45,045 bases of DNA from the NCBI GenBank assembly GCA_947631205.1, contig CANRKL010000004.1, forward strand, positions 1 through 45,045, in the 5' to 3' direction. Below, one piece after another: positions 27,901 through 36,435 of this stretch (positions are counted from its first letter, which is position 1; each line of letters begins with the position of its first letter). The stretch comes from an uncultured Bacilli bacterium. GTDB taxonomy: Bacteria; Bacillota_I; Bacilli_A; RF39; UBA660. The position numbers and the translations under genes were made by a program. The notes under the pieces were generated by a model. It saw only the letters and a list, made by a program, of their open reading frames with translations. It had not been told where the DNA came from and did no database searches.

Positions 27901-28652
27901 TATTAATTGAATATGGTAATAAAGTTATTGAAGAAAGTGAAAAAAATGATGATAATATTGAATTTGTGGCTATTACTAATTTACACAATTTAAATACTTC
28001 TTATACTATGGGTACTATTCCAATTGATAAAAAATTTGATATTTACGACCCAGAACATGAATTTGATGGTATCTATCATAACCTTAATTGTGAACAATTT
28101 TTATTAGCTAAAAAAGAAAATAAATTTATTAATGATATTAAATACAATGAAGAAGGAAAATCATATAATTATCCTAAAAATGAAGTTTACTTAAGTATTT
28201 CTATAACTAAAGAAGAACTGGATATAATTAATAAAATTAAAAAGCTACATGAAAATATTATTTCATTATCTAACACAAGATACAATGCTTTAAAAAATAA
28301 CAATGAAGCTTTAGCGTATGAATTGTTAGACAAAATTAATGATGAAAAAAGTCAATATTTAAAGGAATATCAAGAGATTTTAAAACGAAGAAAAGGAAGA
28401 GATTTATATCAAGAATATAATAAAGCATTAAATACTATTAAAAGAATTAATGAAGAATTAAATATTAATATTGGAGATAATATTTTAGATATTAATATGG
28501 GGACAGATTGGTATATTGCTTTTGATGAAACTAAGGTAATATATGCTCATGCCTTAAAAACTGGTGAAAATAAATTAAAAGAAGAACTAAAAAAATATCA
28601 AAAAATAAGAGATGACCTTACTATTAATAATGAAGATATTATGAAACTATAA
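24975..28652 (+). CDS. large protein of unknown function (about 1225 aa)
   Basis: ORF overlaps the cold-shock gene stop by 8 nt; helical-repeat-like N-terminus and conserved-looking C-terminal core YRSNCCFRANGNADNYGGNNSLLYYC...GGGLEIKD...VLMIHSIETN. Confidence 0.8.
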   Translation: MNNVQINLMKKFPNLYRKQIKQAYQAGNLDELIIKIYYPNLIKILENEKIYIKINEKNYINYWNILYNQEFVDYILKHHIENINFINDEMIKDEHIKLYANYLKVHQFDFSNFLTFKNQNVLLNDEIIHILITKINSAKDLANFFAYINDENYLLEAIDFVKEKEWFNNLTDIYLSPKILNNHSIFKKMLNIFGNKFLEIKFYNIDLQEFMWEIIEALTNGDLIIDSCINPSIKKILEEPQIIKAILNSPNLMSMKNIFKNLNFDVNILTDDELNNLVKILYQSLKQDKTLLFKTSFENYLSNPLILKKVIELDYYPLQKSFTKEAYTLEVIKFFADNLKNKDIINIGRIIKRINYDDDIKQYYSHPYVINALVDILIQNLSEDNIMQKLLTPILKFYMELVVQNEDFEHLKLGIYFIKKYDSPSLIFFSEISQSPFLLKSLIILNEIDYMGLMKKEAFSKENINLLYQKIPFNEFITLNNIYNNFVNVFEQVDINSKEDYLKIFNNMATVDDIDDLKMFIIKKYDKSNLDDVEINNMRDYTLLKITNKLKQKYNDDNLVNTFIEKILNDERNLDNLKYIDSYKNLYVATYINDITSYDEQENIDCIPLTVLEKSNKKHIREIISLLNNLETIDKSQFSLNSLAYNIYLSIGYERAKDLLNPNPNKNYGTIKSLPLGQLFCNIDITNVAFKKVGNGYMPVLNEEWIKLIFGENYKIKNTPIRNHLNDFQDKRKEINELLKKVDNDLTLTADEKAFKKSEINNQFDNYQKEIFNFFNLCSTAFNEWDIITEEFIKNANKTKLKTKLNIAKVNEILKLIKDKRKLPELGVEDDLLIQSDVFNYVGYDNQFTMNHEKAPARAINISRKMNNYQKKFPNITINENNLTLYVYNPQDRRILSAGYRSNCCFRANGNADNYGGNNSLLYYCATNEYGGGLEIKDLNNNTIMFSPILRNGNVLMIHSIETNGLGYYNDSVHELLIEYGNKVIEESEKNDDNIEFVAITNLHNLNTSYTMGTIPIDKKFDIYDPEHEFDGIYHNLNCEQFLLAKKENKFINDIKYNEEGKSYNYPKNEVYLSISITKEELDIINKIKKLHENIISLSNTRYNALKNNNEALAYELLDKINDEKSQYLKEYQEILKRRKGRDLYQEYNKALNTIKRINEELNINIGDNILDINMGTDWYIAFDETKVIYAHALKTGENKLKEELKKYQKIRDDLTINNEDIMKL

Positions 28653-28684
28653 AGGGAGTGCATAAAATTATACACTCCTTTTGT
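28650..28684. terminator. bidirectional intrinsic terminator
   Basis: AAAGGGAGTGCATAAAATTATACACTCCTTTTG between convergent genes. Confidence 0.75.
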
Positions 28685-30363
28685 TACACACTCACAATTT
28701 TCTTGCATTCATATCCTGAGAATACTACGACATACTTCTTTAGGGGAGTTGCTAATCTTTTATCTTTGCTGTATTCTTCTAATTGACTTCTTCCCTCTTC
28801 TATTTTACTATTTAATATTTTTTCACTGTAATCTTTCTTTTTGATATATTTTAATTCTATTATGACATTATTTGGGATGTTTTCATTTTTCTTTCTTAAA
28901 TAAATATCAATATATCCATTATTTACTTCATATTCATCATTGGTATAATAATATCCACTATCAATTAACATCATGAAATAAATAAACTTTAAATTCTTTT
29001 CATTAAAATCTATGAAGTTTCTTTTACTCATCTTCTTCATAAATTCACTTACACATTTATTTAATTTTTCTATTTTTCCTGTTCTTACTGTTTCTTCTAT
29101 TGCTTCTCTTTGACTACTTACTTCTATTTCGATTTTTTCGTCTTTTAATTTTTTGATAAAGTATCTTCCATATAATTCTTTCATCACTTGATTAGGTATT
29201 TTAAATAATAATCCGCCATATTCATCTTTAGTTACTGTTAAATATCCAAAGTAATATAATAAACTTTTTAAATCATCTTCATTTAATTCAAGGGCTAAAT
29301 CAAATTTAGTTTTTAGGACTCCCTTTATTAATTCATTACTTAGCATTTCTTCAATTGTTTCTTTATAAAATGTATTATTTTGTAGTTCTAATAAGTTACC
29401 TATCTTTTCATAGTTAAAGGCTATGTTGTTATCCATTATATTTTTTGGAATAGTTTTAAATCTTTCATAATTGTCTAGCAAATACATGACTAGTGTAGCA
29501 TTGAAAACTTTTTCATTAGAATCTTCATTAAATAAATATCCATCATAGTTTTCTATCATTAAATTATAAATACTTTCTCTATCTTTTTCTTCTACCACTT
29601 CGTTTAATAACTTTTTTACTTCATCATGAGTAAGTCCTATCATACTATTAAATTCTATGTCTGTTGATATATCTGTTGCTATATTAAATCCAGTTGTCAT
29701 TGAGTTTAAAGTGATAGGACATATTCCTGTTGCAAAAAATCTTCCTACTTTTCCAAGTCCTATATACTCTTTAATTGTAGCATAAAAGGCTTTTATTACT
29801 CCTTCATTTCCTACAACACTTTTAAATCTTTTGGTATCTCCCTCTAAAATAGCATTCGTAAAGTTATCATATTCATCTATCATGATATATAAACTATGCC
29901 CTAATTTTAAGCTTTCAAATTTTCTTATAAAACTATCAACTATTTCTGATGAATTATCTTCTTCATTTACTTCTATTTTAGTATCATAATGATTATTAAA
30001 TCCTGCTATTCCTGATATTACTCTTTTTTTAAATCTTATAGCTAGTTCTTTTTCATCTTGATTAGCACTTTCTATTCCTGAAAAATCAAATTTTAGAATA
30101 TAGTAATTATTTTTTCCAGAAGTTGGGTGTTTATAAACATATGTTTCTTTAAACAAACTTTCAAATAAATCGACACTTTTAACATCATAGTAATAACTCA
30201 TCATACTTGTAAACAAACTTTTTCCAAATCTTCCTGGTCTTAAATAAATTAATGCCTTTTTATAGTTTTCTAACTTTTCTAAATACATTGTTTTATCAAC
30301 ATATTTATATCCTTCTAATATCAAATCTTTATAATCTATTATTCCATATGGTATTTTTTTCAC
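28684..30363 (-). CDS. AAA-ATPase-like / PD-(D/E)XK nuclease superfamily protein
   Basis: IPYGIIDYKDLILEGYKYVDKTMYLEKLE...LRPGRFGKSLF...IMIDEYDNF...VIIELKYIKK. Confidence 0.88.
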   Translation of the reverse strand: MKKIPYGIIDYKDLILEGYKYVDKTMYLEKLENYKKALIYLRPGRFGKSLFTSMMSYYYDVKSVDLFESLFKETYVYKHPTSGKNNYYILKFDFSGIESANQDEKELAIRFKKRVISGIAGFNNHYDTKIEVNEEDNSSEIVDSFIRKFESLKLGHSLYIMIDEYDNFTNAILEGDTKRFKSVVGNEGVIKAFYATIKEYIGLGKVGRFFATGICPITLNSMTTGFNIATDISTDIEFNSMIGLTHDEVKKLLNEVVEEKDRESIYNLMIENYDGYLFNEDSNEKVFNATLVMYLLDNYERFKTIPKNIMDNNIAFNYEKIGNLLELQNNTFYKETIEEMLSNELIKGVLKTKFDLALELNEDDLKSLLYYFGYLTVTKDEYGGLLFKIPNQVMKELYGRYFIKKLKDEKIEIEVSSQREAIEETVRTGKIEKLNKCVSEFMKKMSKRNFIDFNEKNLKFIYFMMLIDSGYYYTNDEYEVNNGYIDIYLRKKNENIPNNVIIELKYIKKKDYSEKILNSKIEEGRSQLEEYSKDKRLATPLKKYVVVFSGYECKKIVSV

Positions 30364-30404
30364 TTAGAATCATCTCCTTTGTTATCTTTATTATATACTT
30401 ATCC

Positions 30405-30438
30405 ATCAAAAAAAGCTAGATTTTTTCTTCTAGCTTAC
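30405..30438 (-). terminator. intrinsic terminator of copy L4
   Basis: Minus strand AGCTAGA-agaaaaaa-TCTAGCTTTTTTT, stop codon within the stem. Confidence 0.7.
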
Positions 30439-31803
30439 TCCCTCTAACACAAAGGGATTAGATTTACTTCCATAATCGCTAGCAGATTTTTCTTGAATTT
30501 TAATAGATGACTTTAAATAAGCAGTAGGGCGAACGGCTTCAGCATCGTAGGCATCGTAGCTGCGCACGCACCCGCCAGAATACACAACGAACACATAGCT
30601 AGCAAACGACGAATAAGGGACAGGGGTTAAGGTCCATTGATAACTATCTATTAACCAATTGTTTCCTTTACAATCTGGAATACTTCCATCCCAGTTGTAC
30701 ATTGTTTTTGCTAAACATTCAGTTCTTACACTTCCACCTACGGCATATCCATAGTCAGATGGATACATGAGTCCTATATATCCGTCCCATGTCGTTGTTC
30801 TATTTACTTGGTCATTACAGTAACTTCCAGTACTGCAAAATTTCTTTCCGTGATTATCGCTTCTCTCTCCTTGATACATATAACTTGCTGTTATTTTACT
30901 AGTATTACTTGAAAATTCGTCTGGAATTGTTCCCGTATTCCATCTTACTTTCGCTAATTTGTTTCTTACTTCCTTAGTTAGTCCTATACTACTAAAATCA
31001 CAAGCTTTTTGTTTATTGTTAGAACTACTGTAACATTGGCCACTGGTCTTTCTCCAATATGCTCCAGAGTTTAAGGTAGTCATTAGGTCTGCTTGACTCC
31101 ATTCATTTACTCCATATCCATTGTTTACTTCATATCCACTGTTTACTCCTCCTGATGAGTCCCAACTATATGACCCTATGCTATCTGCTCTGATTATTTT
31201 TACTAAATTCTCTGTATTACTTATTTCTCCATATTCATCTACTACTGGTATATTTTTCATAACCCCTATGATTCGCCACAAAATTTTATTTCCATCTGAA
31301 TCTCTATCCCCTATATCTATATAATTATATGGACTAGCTCCGATATATCTTAAATTTTGCTCACTTGTATCATCATAGGCAATCATAGAAGGATTCTTTT
31401 TCATTAATTCTTCTATTTGATTATAGTTTCCAGCACTCTCGCTAAAATACAATGTACATTTAGTTTTAGTTTTGGTTAAGTTAGTTACTGTTGGAGCCCA
31501 TTTAGAGCTATTCCATTCAACACTGGCTCCATTGTTACATTCTGCATGCTCAAAATATATGCCTGCTCCTTTTTTAGGCATTTCATCTAGTTGTTGGCCT
31601 CCATTATAAAACGCAAAGAAGACATCGCCACTACCTTCATACTGCACTGTCCCTTCCATTACTTTGAAACTTACACTTTCTTGGTAGACAGCATAACTTC
31701 TATTTATTAAATACCCCCCCCCAGCACACATTACGCCAAGGGCTACCGCAAAAGTCATAAGTTTCTTTTTGTAATTTTTTTCTTTAAATTTGTCTATTCT
31801 CAT
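30430..31803 (-). CDS. phase-variable surface protein (copy L4), in frame (phase ON)
   Basis: 457 aa: MRIDKFKEKNYKKKLMTFAVALGVMCAGGGYLINRSYAVYQESVSFKVMEGTVQYEG... Confidence 0.9.
   Translation of the reverse strand: MRIDKFKEKNYKKKLMTFAVALGVMCAGGGYLINRSYAVYQESVSFKVMEGTVQYEGSGDVFFAFYNGGQQLDEMPKKGAGIYFEHAECNNGASVEWNSSKWAPTVTNLTKTKTKCTLYFSESAGNYNQIEELMKKNPSMIAYDDTSEQNLRYIGASPYNYIDIGDRDSDGNKILWRIIGVMKNIPVVDEYGEISNTENLVKIIRADSIGSYSWDSSGGVNSGYEVNNGYGVNEWSQADLMTTLNSGAYWRKTSGQCYSSSNNKQKACDFSSIGLTKEVRNKLAKVRWNTGTIPDEFSSNTSKITASYMYQGERSDNHGKKFCSTGSYCNDQVNRTTTWDGYIGLMYPSDYGYAVGGSVRTECLAKTMYNWDGSIPDCKGNNWLIDSYQWTLTPVPYSSFASYVFVVYSGGCVRSYDAYDAEAVRPTAYLKSSIKIQEKSASDYGSKSNPFVLEGVS
30526..30636 (-). other. 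putative DGR variable region (VR-4)
   Basis: See 310-420. Confidence 0.78.
31714..31722 (-). repeat. poly-G (9) contingency tract
   Basis: 9 consecutive C on + strand; in frame. Confidence 0.9.
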
Positions 31804-31825
31804 GACTTTCCTCTCTTTCTATTAT

Positions 31826-31860
31826 TTACATCATACCACAAGAGTCTTTTATTTTAAAGG
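31826..31860 (-). promoter_or_regulatory. candidate promoter with extended -10 (TGGTATGAT)
   Basis: Minus strand CCTTTAAAATAAAAGACTCTTGTGGTATGATGTA. Confidence 0.55.
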
Positions 31861-32453
31861 TCTAATTTTTTATAACATTTAACTTCTAAACTAACAATTA
31901 CTAAAGCTAATAATAGTCCTGCTATAATATCACTAAAATAATGAACCCCCAAATAAATTCTACTAAAGCCAATCAAACTAATTAAAATTACTAAAAATAT
32001 AGTTATAATAATTTTTAACTTATTATTTATTTTACTATTCCATAAAAATATTAATAAAGTCCCATAAAAAACACAAGCACCCATCATATGTCCACTAGGA
32101 CAAGAGTATCCATTTTCTACAACATAATGGGAAAAACTAGGTCGTGGTCTTTTTAACAAATATTTTACTACTTCATTTATTAATTGATTAATAAAAAGGG
32201 AGCAAACAATAAATAAGCCTTTTTTCTTACCAAATAGTAAAAACAAAACAAGGATACCAACTAAAAAGACAGGACTAGCTAAAAAGGTAATTAATTTCAT
32301 AAATAAAGTCATGCCATCACTAAAAAAGTTTTGACTAAAATAATAAATACCGTTATCAATGGTTTCAAATAAATTTAGTTTAATTAAAATAATCCATATA
32401 ATAAAGAAAAAAAGAAAAAGAAGATAATTATATTTTTTTATTATATTTTTCAT
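31854..32453 (-). CDS. PAP2 family phosphatase
   Basis: KYLLKRPRPSF...SCPSGHMMG...SRIYLGVHYFSDIIAG. Confidence 0.9.
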   Translation of the reverse strand: MKNIIKKYNYLLFLFFFIIWIILIKLNLFETIDNGIYYFSQNFFSDGMTLFMKLITFLASPVFLVGILVLFLLFGKKKGLFIVCSLFINQLINEVVKYLLKRPRPSFSHYVVENGYSCPSGHMMGACVFYGTLLIFLWNSKINNKLKIIITIFLVILISLIGFSRIYLGVHYFSDIIAGLLLALVIVSLEVKCYKKLDL

Positions 32454-34277
32454 TTAAGCATTATCTCCTTCAAAGAAAACTTGATACCATTTAATAAAGC
32501 AATAAACATTCCATATTTTTCGATAATTATCTTTTTTCTTATTAATATGTTCATCTAACATTTTCAATAATAATTTTGTATTAAAGTATTTATTAGCGAC
32601 TTCACTATTTAATGCTTCTTTTATATCTTCATAAAATAATGGTTCTCTCATCCAGTCTCTAATAGGTACTGGAAAACCTAATTTTTTCTTTTTGTAAGAC
32701 TCATTAGGTATTACTTTTTTAGCTGCATCTCTTAAAGCTACTTTAGTATTTTCTTTAGTTACTTTGTATTCTGTTGGTAATTTAGAAGCTACTTCAAAAA
32801 CTTTTATATCGGTAAATGGGACTCTTCCTTCTAAAGAATTAGCCATTGTCATTCTATCAGCTTTTTGTAAAATATCTTTCATTAACCAAAAATGAATATC
32901 TATAGCTTGCATTTTAACTAATCTACTACTATTTGCAAATTGTTCATATATTGGTCTTGTAAGTTCTTTGTTGGTAATGGAAAAAGGTACTTTTACTAGT
33001 TTTTTTATTTCTCTATCTGTGTAAACTTTATTGACTCCAATATATGAATTTTCTAATTTTTGTCCTCTTCTTACTAAGAAGTTTATTCCTCTTATAGGAG
33101 GCATTAAAGAACAAATTCTACTAATTATATTTCTGATAAAATAAGGTATTTTATTATACCACATAAAATCTACTTCTTCACGGTATGAGTTATATCCTCC
33201 AAAAAATTCATCAGCGCCTTCTCCTGATAAGACTACTTTAACATCTTTGCTTGCTAAATTAGCCACAAAGTATAATGAGACAATAGCAGGGTCACTAGCA
33301 GGTTCGTCCATATGATATAGTATTTTAGGTAATATTTCCATATATTCTTCTTGAGATATTTTTTTAGAAATATTTTTTATTTTTAATCTTTTAGCTAAAT
33401 CTTCGGCATAAGATATTTCATCATACCTTTTAATATCATAACCAACTGTATAGGTTTTACTAGGCTTAGCTAAGCTAACTAAATATGACGAATCTATTCC
33501 ACTTGATAGAAATGACCCAACTTCAACATCACTAATCATATGATGTTTAACACTATCTTCCATAGTTTTTCCTATTTCTGAGACTGTTTTTTCATAATCT
33601 TCTTTTTGAATTGGAAACTTTAATTCATAATACTTATTTATTTTTAATTCATTATCTTTAAAAATTAATGTATGACCAGCGTCTAATCTTTTTACTCCCT
33701 TAAAGAATGTTTCATTGGTTGGTGTAAAACTAAAAGATAAATAATTAGGTAGTATTTCATCATTTAATTCTTTTTTAAATAATGGATTATCTAAAAAGGC
33801 TTTAATTTCTGAAGCAAAAAGTAGGTCATTATTTTCTGTTAAGTAATAATAAAATGGTTTAATTCCAAAAGCATCTCTGGCACAAAACAAGCTTTTATTT
33901 TCTTTATCCCATATGGCAAAGGCAAACATTCCTCTTAAGTGTTTTGGTAAATCTTCTTTCCATTTTAGGTAACCCGCAAGTAAAACTTCGGTATCACTAT
34001 TAGTTTTAAATGGATAATCAGTTAATTCTTTTTTTAATTCTTGATAGTTATATATTTCGCCATTAAATATGACAATTAATGATTCATCAGAATTTTTCAT
34101 CGGTTGAGCCCCACCTTTTATATCTATTATAGATAGTCTTCGATGAGCAAAGGCTACTAAGGAATCAATATAATAACCCTCTCCATCTGGTCCACGATGT
34201 TTTATTCTTTCACCCATTTTTTTAATAATTGGTTCTTTATTTTCTATCTTACTAACAAATCCTGCAATTCCACACAT
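32454..34277 (-). CDS. asnB: asparagine synthase (glutamine-hydrolysing)
   Basis: MCGIAGFVS N-terminus, SSGIDSSYLVSLA PP-loop; start reset to the MCGIAGF Met at 34277. Confidence 0.93.
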   Translation of the reverse strand: MCGIAGFVSKIENKEPIIKKMGERIKHRGPDGEGYYIDSLVAFAHRRLSIIDIKGGAQPMKNSDESLIVIFNGEIYNYQELKKELTDYPFKTNSDTEVLLAGYLKWKEDLPKHLRGMFAFAIWDKENKSLFCARDAFGIKPFYYYLTENNDLLFASEIKAFLDNPLFKKELNDEILPNYLSFSFTPTNETFFKGVKRLDAGHTLIFKDNELKINKYYELKFPIQKEDYEKTVSEIGKTMEDSVKHHMISDVEVGSFLSSGIDSSYLVSLAKPSKTYTVGYDIKRYDEISYAEDLAKRLKIKNISKKISQEEYMEILPKILYHMDEPASDPAIVSLYFVANLASKDVKVVLSGEGADEFFGGYNSYREEVDFMWYNKIPYFIRNIISRICSLMPPIRGINFLVRRGQKLENSYIGVNKVYTDREIKKLVKVPFSITNKELTRPIYEQFANSSRLVKMQAIDIHFWLMKDILQKADRMTMANSLEGRVPFTDIKVFEVASKLPTEYKVTKENTKVALRDAAKKVIPNESYKKKKLGFPVPIRDWMREPLFYEDIKEALNSEVANKYFNTKLLLKMLDEHINKKKDNYRKIWNVYCFIKWYQVFFEGDNA

Positions 34278-34314
34278 AATTATTTCCTCCATTTTGTAAT
34301 AATTTAATTATAAA

Positions 34315-36435
34315 CTATTCTTCAATAAATGACAAACTTACTTTTTCTTTTTCTTTATCTATATCTATTACATAACAATTTACTATATCCCCAACATGAA
34401 CAATTAAATTAGGATTACTAACAAATTCTTTACTCATTTTAGAAATATGAACTAATCCATCATTATGAAGACCAATATCAACAAAGGCTCCAAAACTAGT
34501 AACATTTCTTACTGTTCCGACAAGTTTTAATCCCACTTTTAAATCATCAATTGTTAAAATATCACTTTTTAAAACAACATCATCTAATTTATCTCGGTAA
34601 TCTATTCCAGGATGCTCTAATTCTAAAATAATATCTTCTATTGTATAAATATCACTATTAAGTTTTTTAGCTAGTTCTTCTTTATTTACTTTATCTAATA
34701 CTTGATTAAATTTTTCACTACCAATGTCTTTTGCCTCTAAGTTTACTTCTTTTAATAAATTTTCTGTTAAGCTATAACTTTCGGGATGAATTCTTGTTTT
34801 ATCAAAAGCACAAGTTCCATCAGTTATTCTTAAAAATCCGATGGCTTGTTCATATATTTTAGGACTCATTCCGGAAATGCTTTTTAATTCTTCGCGATTT
34901 TTAAAAGGACTTTTTTTACGATAATTAAGTATGCCATCAATAGTTTTTTTAGTTAACCCTGATATATAACTTAAGATACTAGAACTGGCTGTATTAATAT
35001 TTACTCCTATTTCATTGACTATTTTACTAGTTGTAAATGCTAAAGCATTTTTAAGTTCTTTTTGATTAACATCATGTTGATATTCCCCAACGCCAATACT
35101 TTGAGGGTCAATTTTGACTAGTTCACTTAAAGGGTCTTGGATTCGTCTTCCAATAGAGATGGCACTTCTTTTTTCAACAGTTAAATCGGGAAACTCTGAA
35201 ATAGCTAGGGGACTTGCTGAATAAACAGAAGCACCTGCTTCACTAACTAAATTATATAAAACATTACTTCCAGAAATAGCTTTAGCTACAAATGCTTCAC
35301 TTTCTCTTGAAGCTGTACCATTACCAATAGCTATTATCTCTACATGATATTTATTAATTAAATCTTTAAGTATCTTTGTACTTTTTTCTACTTCATTTTT
35401 AGGTTCATGAGGGTATATTGTCTCAATTGCTAAAACATCGCCAAAAGGATTTAAAACCGCTAATTTACAACCTGTTCTAAAAGCTGGGTCAAATCCTAAA
35501 ACAACTTTACCTTTAATAGGCTTAGTCATCAGTAAATTTTCTAAATTATCTTTAAATGTTTCAATAGCTTTTTCTTCAGCTTCACTAGTTAAAATAGCTC
35601 TTATTTCTCTTTCAATGCTAGGTAAAATTAATCTTTTTAAAGAATCTAAAATAGCTTCTTTTATATAAGGAACAACAAAAGAATCTTGATTTTTAATTAT
35701 TTTATTTTCTAAAAATTCAATTATTTCATCTTTATTATAATCTAGACTAACTTGTAATATTCCCTCTTTCTCTCCTCTATTCATTGCTAAAACGCGGTAG
35801 TGTTTTGCATATTTAATTTTTTCTTCTAAATCATAATACATTTCATAAACTTTTTTCTCATCAATTTGATTTTTCTTTAACTTACTTTTAATATATCCTT
35901 TATTTAAAATATTTTTTTTAATATATCCTCTATAATAAGCATTATCACTTACCCATTCACTAATAATATATTTAGCTCCACTAACAGCATCACTTACACT
36001 CATATTAAAATTAGACGCTAAAGAGTTTATGTCACCCTTCATTGGATATGACATCATCATTTTAGCAAGGGGCTCTAATCCCATTTTAATAGCTTCACTA
36101 GCTTTGGTCTTTTTCTTTTCTTTAAAAGGTCTATATAAATCTTCAATATCAGTTAATTTTTCACACTTTAAAATACTCTCTTTTAATTCTTCGGTTAAAA
36201 GTCCTTTTTCATCTATTAATCTAATAACATCATCTTTTCTTTTAGATAAGTTTTCTAAATAAGTATATTCTTTTTCAATAACTCTTATTTGTTCTTCATC
36301 TAAAGAACCTGTTGCTTCTTTTCTATAACGAGCAATAAATGGAATAGTTGCTCCATTTTTTAGTAAATCTAAAACAGATATAATTTGACTTTCTTTAACA
36401 TTTAATCTTTTTGCTAATACTTCTTTATTATTCAT
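34315..36435 (-). CDS. tex: Tex family RNA-binding protein (S1 domain)
   Basis: TIPFIARYRKEATGSLDEEQ; VLGFDPAFRTGCKLAVL; C-terminal S1 GTVRNVTSFGAFVDIG. Confidence 0.95.
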   Translation of the reverse strand: MNNKEVLAKRLNVKESQIISVLDLLKNGATIPFIARYRKEATGSLDEEQIRVIEKEYTYLENLSKRKDDVIRLIDEKGLLTEELKESILKCEKLTDIEDLYRPFKEKKKTKASEAIKMGLEPLAKMMMSYPMKGDINSLASNFNMSVSDAVSGAKYIISEWVSDNAYYRGYIKKNILNKGYIKSKLKKNQIDEKKVYEMYYDLEEKIKYAKHYRVLAMNRGEKEGILQVSLDYNKDEIIEFLENKIIKNQDSFVVPYIKEAILDSLKRLILPSIEREIRAILTSEAEEKAIETFKDNLENLLMTKPIKGKVVLGFDPAFRTGCKLAVLNPFGDVLAIETIYPHEPKNEVEKSTKILKDLINKYHVEIIAIGNGTASRESEAFVAKAISGSNVLYNLVSEAGASVYSASPLAISEFPDLTVEKRSAISIGRRIQDPLSELVKIDPQSIGVGEYQHDVNQKELKNALAFTTSKIVNEIGVNINTASSSILSYISGLTKKTIDGILNYRKKSPFKNREELKSISGMSPKIYEQAIGFLRITDGTCAFDKTRIHPESYSLTENLLKEVNLEAKDIGSEKFNQVLDKVNKEELAKKLNSDIYTIEDIILELEHPGIDYRDKLDDVVLKSDILTIDDLKVGLKLVGTVRNVTSFGAFVDIGLHNDGLVHISKMSKEFVSNPNLIVHVGDIVNCYVIDIDKEKEKVSLSFIEE

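Noticed and set aside
310-30636. Gene conversion or ordinary positive selection as sole explanation for the VR pattern
   Set aside because: Neither readily explains fixed third positions, absence of invariant adenines and zero synonymous change within the core, alongside normal synonymous divergence in flanking parts of the same genes. It remains an alternative if no RT/TR exists.
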